From assembly GCA_002308315.1 (NCBI GenBank), contig DBWE01000211.1, forward strand, positions 10,735 to 16,053: a stretch of 5,319 bases of DNA, in the 5' to 3' direction. This document shows, in pieces, positions 1 to 5,319 of the stretch (positions are counted from its first letter, which is position 1; each line of letters starts with the position of its first letter). A program made the position numbers and the translations under genes. This DNA is from Clostridiales bacterium UBA1246. GTDB taxonomy: Bacteria > Bacillota > Clostridia > Oscillospirales > Oscillospiraceae. The notes under the pieces were generated by a model. It saw nothing but the letters and a program-made list of their open reading frames with translations, had not been told where the DNA came from and did no database searches.

Positions 1-1112
1 CCGGCCTGCAGCTCCGGAAGCAGCTCGCAGTCCGCCGCCGTCCTTGTATACGCCCTCAGCTTTATGCGCAGGTACACAAGCCCCCCGTTTTTGAATACCG
101 CCTCGGCTGCCGGCTCGCCGTTCTGGGCTACCTTCAGTCCGTCGATGAAATAATCAAAGTAAAGCCTCGCGGAGCCGTCGGACTGTTCCATGCCGGTGAA
201 ATACAGTCCCTCGTCCCCTTTTCCCTCCGCGCGGATGCCGTCAAGCACGCTTCTCGCCTTTTCTATCATTGCGGCGACGCCGTCGGCGCGTATATGCGGC
301 TTGTCCGAAGTATAGCTTACCGTTCCGTCCGCGCCGAACTTGACTATGCCGTTGTCCTCGGGGTATACGACGGTACCGTCCGCCTCGGTATAGCTTACGG
401 ACATCGACATATCCGGTATCGTTCCCGTCCTGCCGCTGCGCCCCGCCGCGGCGCGGACGGTATGCACCTCCGGCAGGGTCTCAAGTATGAGTTCGTATTT
501 TTCGGCGTTTTTCAGGCTGTCCTTCTCAAAGGCGAATACCGCGCCGTTCGGGAAAAAATCCGACAGCTCCGCGGCGAACGAGCTCCATCTCGACATGGTC
601 GAGCAGGTATGGAAGCCCTCCGAGTTCTGAAACGCGATATGCACTCCCCCGCTGCCGTCGGGCGACAGCATCATTCGTCCGGCGCTGCCCTTGACTCCCG
701 CTCTCAGCTCTGTCCCCAGCCAGAGAGCCAGAGCGTCGAGAGGTATTTCGCAGCCGTAATCGAGAAAAAGGCCCGGGCCGGACAGCGCGGTCATCCATGC
801 GCTCTCGTTCATCTGCGCGGGCCTCGACGCGGAGCCGAGAGCCTCGCTCAGAGCCGCGGCGGTATGTCCGTACAGCTCCGCGATCTCCGCCGAGCTGTAC
901 TTCGCTCCGTAGCGCAGACCGGTAGAAGCGGAATATGCCGCCGCCAGCGGGAAAGCCGCCGCAGTATATTCCGCCGGGTTATCCTCCGGGGCTACCGGCG
1001 CTTCGCCGTGCCGGCCCAGATTGTCGAATATCCCGGTCATGCCCGCGAGGACCGCGGCGCTTGCTGTCAGCAGGACTATCAGCGCCGTCTTGAAGCGTTC
1101 TTTTCTCTTCAT
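1..1112 (-). CDS. Membrane-anchored WalRK accessory protein, YycH-like by position (partial, 3' end missing)
   Basis: Translating the minus strand from the ATG at 1112-1110 gives 370 codons with no stop, running off the window at base 1, so the C-terminus is missing. The start is set by an ATGA overlap with the kinase stop and a GGAGG 10 nt upstream. The N-terminus is basic (MKRKERFK), followed by one hydrophobic segment at about residues 9-28. The rest is soluble in character, so I expect a single-pass protein with a large extracytoplasmic domain. There are no catalytic motifs I recognise. Residues about 316-356 look like an alternating beta region (YFDYFIDGLKV, then GGLVYLRIKL), reminiscent of the repeated folds of YycH/YycI. 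In Bacillus, YycH (about 450 aa) and YycI are membrane-anchored partners that modulate WalK; the position directly after walK fits that role. Assignment to the YycH family is inference from position and topology, and a general lineage-specific hypothetical protein remains possible. That it is a real gene is nearly certain: the frame is open throughout, codon third positions are GC-rich, and it is translationally coupled to the kinase. Confidence 0.85.
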   Translation of the reverse strand, partial: MKRKERFKTALIVLLTASAAVLAGMTGIFDNLGRHGEAPVAPEDNPAEYTAAAFPLAAAYSASTGLRYGAKYSSAEIAELYGHTAAALSEALGSASRPAQMNESAWMTALSGPGLFLDYGCEIPLDALALWLGTELRAGVKGSAGRMMLSPDGSGGVHIAFQNSEGFHTCSTMSRWSSFAAELSDFFPNGAVFAFEKDSLKNAEKYELILETLPEVHTVRAAAGRSGRTGTIPDMSMSVSYTEADGTVVYPEDNGIVKFGADGTVSYTSDKPHIRADGVAAMIEKARSVLDGIRAEGKGDEGLYFTGMEQSDGSARLYFDYFIDGLKVAQNGEPAAEAVFKNGGLVYLRIKLRAYTRTAADCELLPELQA

Positions 1113-2887
1113 TTCTCCGGCGCCTCCGCCGACGGAAGCACCACGGTCATGACCGTGCCCTTCCCCGGCTCGCTTTCCACGTCTATGCGTCCGTTATGCC
1201 GCTTGATTATTTCCGAGGCTATCGACATGCCGAGTCCGGTGCCGCCCTGCGCTCTGGATCTTGCCTTGTCCACTCTGTAAAAGCGGTCGAATATCCTCGG
1301 GATATCCTCGGCGGGTATGCCTATCCCGGTATCGCTTACCGATATCCTCGCTTCGCGTCCCTGCTGCCATACCCTCAGAGCGATGCTGCCGTTCTTCGGC
1401 GTATAGCGCACGGAGTTTGAAAGGATATTTATGATCACCTGCTCTATCCTCGCCTTGTCGCCGTCTATCATCACGGCGTACGGGGGCAGCTCTATGGACA
1501 GGTCGAGCTCATGCTTGGCCGCGTCGAGGCGCATGGCCTCATATACGCTCTTTGCCGACTCCACGGCGTTGAAAAGCTCGGTTTTCAGCTCCATCTCCCC
1601 GGCGTCGTACCTGCTGAGCGCGAGCAGGTCCTGCACGAGCTTCGTCATGCGGTCGCTCTCGCTGAGGATCACGGAAAGGAATTCGTTTTCCGTATCTCTC
1701 GGCAGCTCTCCGCCCGCGTCGACAAGAGTCTCCGCGTAGCTTCTTATATTCGTGATGGGCGTTCTCAGCTCGTGAGAAACGTTGGCGACGAATTCCTTTC
1801 TCATCTCGTCGCTGCGTCTCTGTTCGGTGATATCGTGGATCACCGCGAGTATGCCGCCCGGAGCGCCCTCGCCGTAAAACGGAGCAATGAATATTTCCAG
1901 AAATCTCTGCTTTATGCTCCGTTCGCCCTCGATGACCTCGTCGCCCTTCATCCTCAGCACGCGGTCGAGAGGGGCGATGTCGCCGAAGATCCCGTCAAAG
2001 CCCGGCGCGGTATCCGCCAGCTTCATGCCGAGCATGCGCTCGGCCGCGGGATTGTAATGGATCATCTCGCCGTCGCCGGAAAAGGCGACCACGCCGTCGG
2101 TCATATGCAGGAAAACCGTTTCCAGCTTGCTGCGTTCGTTATCTATATCGAGCAGCGTGTCGTGCAGGCGGTCGGCCATATCGTTGAAGCTTCGCGTCAG
2201 CACGCCTATTTCGTCTCTCGACTGCACCTCTATGCGCTGAGAAAAGTCTCCCGACGCGACCCGGTCTGCCGCCTTCGTAAGGCTCTGCAGCGGTATGACC
2301 ATGGTCTTCGACAGCAGGAACGAAAGCAATATGCTTATGATGAGTCCCACGATAAGGGCCTCGATGATGATGAATATTATCTCGTTGGTCAGTTCCCGGA
2401 CCGTGTACTTGTTGTCTCTGACGCTTATGATATACGAGACGTCCCCGCCGTCTATCGGAACGGCGACGTCCATATATTTGGCGGTGCTGTTGCTGGCGTA
2501 GCCGTTTTTCCCGGTAAGCGCCGTGACGATGTTCGGAGTTATCTCGGCGCTTTCCTCTCCTCCGGACGCGGCAAGCAGTCTGCCCGTCTCTCCGTCGAGC
2601 ACGTAGTAATTCCTGGTGCCGAAATCTATGCCGAGAAAGCCCGAATATGCGTTGAGGATGCTGTCGATCTGCGCCGCGCCGTCGTCCGAGGCCGCCGCCT
2701 CGCGCAGATCTCTCACGAATTCCTCTCCGGAAAACACCGTCTGCATCTGCTCATAGAATTCGTTGAGGTAAAAGCCCATAACTCCGCGGATAAGGAACGC
2801 GCTGACGACCGTCATCAGCGAGATTATGAGCAGCAGCAGTATGAGCACAAGCTTCATATGCAGTCCGCGATTATTTATGGCCCTCAC
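1109..2887 (-). CDS. walK: Sensor histidine kinase WalK/VicK-type (HAMP-PAS-HisKA-HATPase)
   Basis: A 592-residue membrane histidine kinase, close to Bacillus WalK (about 610 aa). Order of parts: cytoplasmic leader 1-10; TM1 about 11-33; extracytoplasmic sensor about 34-168, probably a PDC/Cache-like fold; TM2 about 169-192; HAMP about 193-248; PAS about 255-355; DHp with H-box SHELRTP and phospho-acceptor His372; HATPase about 475-586 with N-box residues Asn487 and Asn491, G1 box DTGIGIP (519-525), F-box around 533-537 and G2 box GGTGLGMS (548-555). All catalytic motifs are intact. It should autophosphorylate and phosphorylate the response regulator encoded 19 bp upstream. WalK controls cell-wall hydrolase and peptidoglycan genes in Bacillota. 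The start is a GTG at 2887-2885 preceded by GGGGAAAG; the next in-frame ATG (codon 11) lacks a good ribosome binding site and would remove the positive charges before TM1. The same layout occurs in PhoR; WalK is preferred from the regulator's sequence, the HMTDG PAS motif and the accessory gene that follows. Confidence 0.93.
   Translation of the reverse strand: MRAINNRGLHMKLVLILLLLIISLMTVVSAFLIRGVMGFYLNEFYEQMQTVFSGEEFVRDLREAAASDDGAAQIDSILNAYSGFLGIDFGTRNYYVLDGETGRLLAASGGEESAEITPNIVTALTGKNGYASNSTAKYMDVAVPIDGGDVSYIISVRDNKYTVRELTNEIIFIIIEALIVGLIISILLSFLLSKTMVIPLQSLTKAADRVASGDFSQRIEVQSRDEIGVLTRSFNDMADRLHDTLLDIDNERSKLETVFLHMTDGVVAFSGDGEMIHYNPAAERMLGMKLADTAPGFDGIFGDIAPLDRVLRMKGDEVIEGERSIKQRFLEIFIAPFYGEGAPGGILAVIHDITEQRRSDEMRKEFVANVSHELRTPITNIRSYAETLVDAGGELPRDTENEFLSVILSESDRMTKLVQDLLALSRYDAGEMELKTELFNAVESAKSVYEAMRLDAAKHELDLSIELPPYAVMIDGDKARIEQVIINILSNSVRYTPKNGSIALRVWQQGREARISVSDTGIGIPAEDIPRIFDRFYRVDKARSRAQGGTGLGMSIASEIIKRHNGRIDVESEPGKGTVMTVVLPSAEAPEK
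1123..1127 (-). promoter_or_regulatory. Ribosome binding site for the YycH-like gene inside the walK 3' end
   Basis: GGAGG on the minus strand ends 10 nt before the ATG at 1112-1110, within the last codons of walK. Together with the ATGA stop-start overlap it indicates translational coupling, so that kinase and accessory protein are made in step. Confidence 0.7.
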
Positions 2888-2898
2888 CTTCTTTCCCC
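2888..2898 (-). promoter_or_regulatory. Ribosome binding site for walK GTG start
   Basis: The minus strand carries a purine-rich GGGGAAAGAAG directly before the GTG at 2887-2885. It is the only good Shine-Dalgarno-like run between the walR stop and the first membrane segment, so it favours the GTG over the ATG ten codons later. The GG part sits about 7-9 nt before the start. Confidence 0.6.
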
Positions 2899-2906
2899 GG
2901 GATCGT

Positions 2907-3620
2907 TTATTTTGATACAGCCAGATAATATCCCGCTCCGCGCTTGGTGCAGAGCAGGGTGGGATTTGCCGGATCGTCCTCCAGCTTTTCTCTCAGCCGC
3001 CGCACGGCTACGTCCACGGTACGCGTGTCTCCGTAAAAATCGTAGTTCCACACGTCCGCCATCAGCTCTTCCCGCGTAAAAACGCGCCCGGCCGACAGCG
3101 CCAGATACTTTATCAGCTCGTATTCCCTCTGCGTGACCTCGACCGGCGCGCCGTCCTTCATCACCGTCATGCCGTTTGCGTCCACGCTGATGCGCCCCGC
3201 CCTTATGATCTCTCCGGAGACGTCCGGAGCGGCGCTCCCGTCGCTCAGCACGGCCGCGCTGCGGCGCATGTTGGTCTTCACTCTCGCGAGCAGCTCCCGT
3301 ACCGAAAAGGGCTTTACTATATAATCGTCCGCCCCGAGCTCAAGGCCCATTACCTTGTCCGTTTCCTCCTCGCGGGCAGTCAGCATGATTATCGGCGTCA
3401 GCCTGTCGCGCCTGCGTATCTCGCCGCATACCTGAAAGCCGTCCATATACGGCAGCATCACGTCTAAAAGGATCACGTCCGGCGCGGAGTCCAGCGCCCT
3501 TTCAAGGCCCTCCCTGCCGTCGTACGCGGCGATCACCTCGTAGCCCTCGCGCCTGAGGTTGAAAGAGAGTATATCGACTATGCTTTTTTCATCGTCTACG
3601 ACGAGCACACGTCCTCCCAT
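2907..3620 (-). CDS. walR: DNA-binding response regulator WalR/YycF-type (OmpR/PhoB family)
   Basis: A 237-residue, full-length two-domain response regulator in the cytoplasm. The receiver domain (about 3-118) has the acidic pocket Asp9/Asp10, phospho-acceptor Asp53 in LLDVMLP, switch Thr81 and conserved Lys103. After a linker of about 20 residues comes a winged-helix DNA-binding domain (about 138-234) with the alpha-loop and recognition helix in the region 198-214, followed by the wing motif KRGAGYYL. The stretch TVDVAVRRLREKLEDDP closely resembles what I recall of Bacillus WalR, which supports WalR over PhoP. It is expected to bind DNA as a dimer once phosphorylated by the kinase encoded next. 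The ATG at 3620-3618 is preceded by a repeated GGAGG, one of the best ribosome binding sites in the window, implying good expression. One departure from Bacillus/Staphylococcus WalR is a Val (residue 102) where those proteins carry phosphorylatable Thr101. I see no WalR-type direct repeat in the short upstream gap. Confidence 0.95.
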   Translation of the reverse strand: MGGRVLVVDDEKSIVDILSFNLRREGYEVIAAYDGREGLERALDSAPDVILLDVMLPYMDGFQVCGEIRRRDRLTPIIMLTAREEETDKVMGLELGADDYIVKPFSVRELLARVKTNMRRSAAVLSDGSAAPDVSGEIIRAGRISVDANGMTVMKDGAPVEVTQREYELIKYLALSAGRVFTREELMADVWNYDFYGDTRTVDVAVRRLREKLEDDPANPTLLCTKRGAGYYLAVSK

Positions 3621-3625
3621 TCCGG

Positions 3626-3633
3626 CCTCCTCC
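3626..3633 (-). promoter_or_regulatory. Ribosome binding site for walR (tandem GGAGG)
   Basis: The minus strand reads GGAGGAGG here, offering two overlapping GGAGG registers that end 5 and 8 nt before the walR ATG. It begins just after the Nudix stop codon. This fixes the walR start and suggests efficient translation independent of the upstream gene. Confidence 0.85.
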
Positions 3634-3635
3634 TC

Positions 3636-4172
3636 TCATTTTTCCAGAAACGCCGCCGCTTTCATGTATATCGCGACGGTCTTGGCGTCCGTTATCTCGT
3701 TTTCGAGGATCAGCTTTTTCACCTCGTCCATCCCGTACGACTCTATCTCCAGGAATTCGTCCTCGTCAAAGTCCGTCTCTCCCTGAGTGAGCCCGCGGGC
3801 AAGGAACAGATACAGCACCTCAGTACAGAAGCCGGGCGTCGTCACGATCGCGCCGAGCGGTATGACCTCCTCCGCCGTGAGTCCCGTTTCCTCCTTCAGC
3901 TCCCGCACGGCCGCCGGAAGAGGCTCCTCGCCCTTTTCCAGCTTGCCCGCCGGGGCCTCCAGCAGCGCCTTTGAATGGGCGTAGCGAAACTGCCTTACAA
4001 GCCTCGTCCTGCCCTCGCCGTCCACCGGAAGTATGACCACTCCGCCGGAGGTATGAACTACCTCTCTCGTGCTTCGCGCGCCGTTGGGCACGCTGATCTC
4101 GTCCACGGTCACAGTCATCACTCTGCCCTCGAATACCGTTTTTGAAGACAGTCTTTTTTCCGTCAGATCCAT
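3636..4172 (-). CDS. nudF: Nudix hydrolase, ADP-ribose pyrophosphatase family
   Basis: A 178-residue Nudix protein, the usual length for bacterial ADP-ribose pyrophosphatases (about 180-210 aa). The Nudix box is complete at residues 76-98: Gly76, Glu82, then Arg90-Glu91, Glu94-Glu95 and Gly97, giving the metal-binding helix REL-x-EE-x-G. Pro113 lies 16 residues after Gly97, the spacing associated with ADP-ribose-specific members. Upstream features also match this subfamily: an N-terminal beta region with EGRVMTV, a VPNG turn, REVV, the strand motif RQFRYA, and EAPAGKLE leading into the box. The family hydrolyses ADP-ribose to AMP and ribose 5-phosphate with Mg2+, acts as a cytosolic dimer and clears ADP-ribose from NAD turnover. 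No membrane segment or signal peptide is present. Substrate choice is inferred; other sugar nucleotides remain possible. It lies between topB and walR, 34 bp and 15 bp away. The ATG at 4172-4170 has only weak Shine-Dalgarno character close by; a strong one lies 26 nt upstream beyond a hairpin. Confidence 0.92.
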   Translation of the reverse strand: MDLTEKRLSSKTVFEGRVMTVTVDEISVPNGARSTREVVHTSGGVVILPVDGEGRTRLVRQFRYAHSKALLEAPAGKLEKGEEPLPAAVRELKEETGLTAEEVIPLGAIVTTPGFCTEVLYLFLARGLTQGETDFDEDEFLEIESYGMDEVKKLILENEITDAKTVAIYMKAAAFLEK

Positions 4173-4179
4173 ATTCTCT

Positions 4180-4195
4180 GCCGCCCTGATGCGGC
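4180..4195 (-). promoter_or_regulatory. Small GC hairpin between a strong Shine-Dalgarno and the Nudix start
   Basis: On the minus strand GCCGC (4195-4191) can pair with GCGGC (4184-4180) around a six-base loop, giving five G-C pairs. It lies between GGAGG (4203-4199) and the ATG at 4172. The linear distance from GGAGG to the ATG is 26 nt, too far for normal initiation, but folding the 16-nt hairpin leaves about 10 nt. No T-run follows the stem, so it is not a good intrinsic terminator. The pairing is seen in the sequence; the effect on translation is inference. Confidence 0.45.
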
Positions 4196-4206
4196 CTTCC
4201 TCCGTT

Positions 4207-5319
4207 TCAGCCGTTTTCTTCCTGCCACTTTCTCAGCGCGTCGGCAAGAGCCGTGCTGCCGCCGGGATCCTTCTGGCTCCTCATATATCGCGACACGTCC
4301 GCCTTTCCCGCGCCGCGTTCCTCGCGGCGTTTTTCAAAATCGCTCAGTTTTTCGCGGAACCCGCATATACACACGAACATGCGCTTCTCGCCGTCTCCCC
4401 GAAGCTCCATTTTCTTGTGGCAGTTGGGGCATCTCGCGTTGGTCGCCACCGAGGTGCTCTTGCGCCATCCGCATTCTCTGTCGGGGCAAACCAGCATTTT
4501 TCCGCCCTTTTTGCCCTTTACCTCCAGCAGGAATTTGCCGCATTCGGGGCACTTTTCTCTGGTCACGTTTTCATGCACGTAGCTTTTTTCGCTTGCCTTG
4601 ACCTCTTCCACGAGGCGCGAAGCGTATTTCCGCATTTCGGCCACGAACAGGTCGGCGCGCTCCTCGCCCCTCGCGATCGCCCCGAGGCGTTTTTCCCATT
4701 TCGCCGTCAGCGCCGCGCTGCGAAGCTCCTCCGGCGCCAGGCCGACGAGCTGTATCCCCTTGGCCGTGGGTATGATGCTCTTGCCGTTCCGCTCGGCGTA
4801 AAACGCGCTGAACAGCTTTTCGATTATATCCGCGCGGGTCGCGGGCGTGCCGAGACCTCCGGTCTCCTCGAGCGTTTTTGACAGCTCTCCCCTGCCCATG
4901 CCTCCGGGATGCTCCATCGCCGTGAGCAGCGTAGCCTCCGTATAGCGCGCCGGCGGCTTCGTCCTGCCCTCGACGGCTTTCGCGGATATGAGCTCCACGG
5001 CGTCTCCCTGTCTGATATCCGGCAGCACCTGTTCCTTTTCATCGTCGCCCTCGTCCGTCTCGTCCGCCGGCTCATAGGCTCCGTACGCCGCTTTCCAGCC
5101 CTCATTTATCACTCTCCTGCCCATTGCGTGCAGCGTTTCGCCTCCGCAGCTGAGAGTGAGCTTCAGCTCCTCGTACTCGTAGGGCGGCATCAGCACCGCC
5201 ATGAAGCGCCGGGCGACGAGGTCGTAAATATTCATCTCCGGCCCGCTCATCCTCAGGGTGTCCGGGGGCTCCTCCGTGGGTATGATGGCATGGTGATCCG
5301 TGACCTTGGCGTTGTTCAC
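4207..5319 (-). CDS. topB: DNA topoisomerase III, type IA (partial, 5' end missing)
   Basis: The C-terminal 370 codons of a type IA topoisomerase, open at the window edge. The GTG at 5319-5317 is an internal valine, because the residues after it (NNAKVTDHHAIIPT) are a conserved internal strip of TopB. The TOPRIM domain and catalytic tyrosine therefore lie outside the window. Visible parts, numbered from the window edge: HHAIIPT (9-15); an acidic variable loop (about 83-98); a second conserved type IA block with TEATLL (127-132) and GLGTPATRADII (155-166); then two C-terminal zinc ribbons. Ribbon one uses Cys257, Cys260, Cys278 and Cys283; ribbon two uses Cys297, Cys300, Cys317 and Cys319. The tail resembles Bacillus TopB (about 727 aa), including the CGFREKLSDFEKRR segment after the second ribbon. 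TopB passes single strands through transient nicks, decatenating and resolving replication and recombination intermediates in the nucleoid. E. coli TopB has a different C-terminus, so this is the Gram-positive form. The gene ends 34 bp before the Nudix start and is probably co-transcribed with it. Confidence 0.95.
   Translation of the reverse strand: MNNAKVTDHHAIIPTEEPPDTLRMSGPEMNIYDLVARRFMAVLMPPYEYEELKLTLSCGGETLHAMGRRVINEGWKAAYGAYEPADETDEGDDEKEQVLPDIRQGDAVELISAKAVEGRTKPPARYTEATLLTAMEHPGGMGRGELSKTLEETGGLGTPATRADIIEKLFSAFYAERNGKSIIPTAKGIQLVGLAPEELRSAALTAKWEKRLGAIARGEERADLFVAEMRKYASRLVEEVKASEKSYVHENVTREKCPECGKFLLEVKGKKGGKMLVCPDRECGWRKSTSVATNARCPNCHKKMELRGDGEKRMFVCICGFREKLSDFEKRREERGAGKADVSRYMRSQKDPGGSTALADALRKWQEENG

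Noticed and set aside
294..1280. A 328-codon open frame on the plus strand.
   Set aside because: It runs opposite the accessory gene and the walK 3' end, has an Arg-rich composition without domains, and lacks coupling signals; the minus-strand frame is longer and has a ribosome binding site and membrane anchor.
2888..2906. Possible terminator between walR and walK (CCCGGG nearby).
   Set aside because: Only a 6-bp palindrome with no loop and no T-run; the gap contains the walK ribosome binding site.
1511..3079. A 522-codon open frame on the plus strand opposite walK and the end of walR.
   Set aside because: It is a shadow of the minus-strand genes in GC-rich DNA: its product is rich in Arg, Ala, His and Val, has no recognisable domain, and lies opposite a kinase with every motif intact.
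4069..4881. A 270-codon open frame on the plus strand opposite topB and the Nudix start.
   Set aside because: The opposite strand encodes unmistakable TopB zinc ribbons and a Nudix N-terminus; the plus-strand product is low-complexity Ala/Phe/Arg sequence.
5317..5319. GTG at the window edge as a possible start of a short topoisomerase-like protein.
   Set aside because: The residues that follow are a conserved internal TopB strip, so the gene simply continues beyond the window; truncation cannot be claimed.
1..5319. Mobile element, CRISPR array, tRNA/rRNA, riboswitch or defence system.
   Set aside because: No terminal inverted repeats, spaced direct repeats, RNA gene signatures or defence domains were seen; nearly every base is within a conserved housekeeping or regulatory gene.

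Overview
The window holds five genes, all on the minus strand and packed end to end. In transcription order (high to low coordinates) they are the 3' half of a type IA DNA topoisomerase III gene (topB-like), a Nudix ADP-ribose pyrophosphatase (nudF-like), an OmpR/PhoB-family response regulator (walR-like), its HAMP-PAS sensor histidine kinase (walK-like), and a membrane-anchored accessory protein in the yycH position that runs off the window at base 1. The spacings are 34 bp, 15 bp, 19 bp and a 4-bp ATGA overlap. I see no intrinsic terminator and no convincing promoter, so the genes probably share a transcript that starts upstream of base 5319. No stretch longer than 34 bp is without a gene.

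The organism looks like a G+C-rich member of the Bacillota, probably a Clostridia lineage such as gut Oscillospiraceae-type bacteria. The reasons are the WalRK-type two-component pair with a membrane-anchored downstream partner, the Bacillus-like TopB zinc-ribbon tail, and strong GGAGG ribosome binding sites. Isoleucine codons also favour ATA in an otherwise GC-rich gene, a habit I associate with such lineages. This placement is inference from sequence style, not a search.

The functional core is walR-walK-accessory gene. WalK senses at the membrane and passes phosphate from His372 to Asp53 of WalR. In better-known Bacillota, WalR controls peptidoglycan remodelling genes. The single-pass accessory protein probably contacts WalK at the membrane, as YycH/YycI do elsewhere. 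The topB and Nudix genes are housekeeping neighbours with no obvious mechanistic link.

This is mostly an ordinary conserved region, not a new defence or mobile system. The points worth a second look are: a complete set of WalK PAS metal-ligand candidates; replacement of the WalR threonine that Ser/Thr kinases phosphorylate in Bacillus and Staphylococcus; a small hairpin that may bring a distant Shine-Dalgarno next to the Nudix start; and the accessory gene at bases 1-1112, easily missed because it has no stop in the window and longer false frames lie opposite it.
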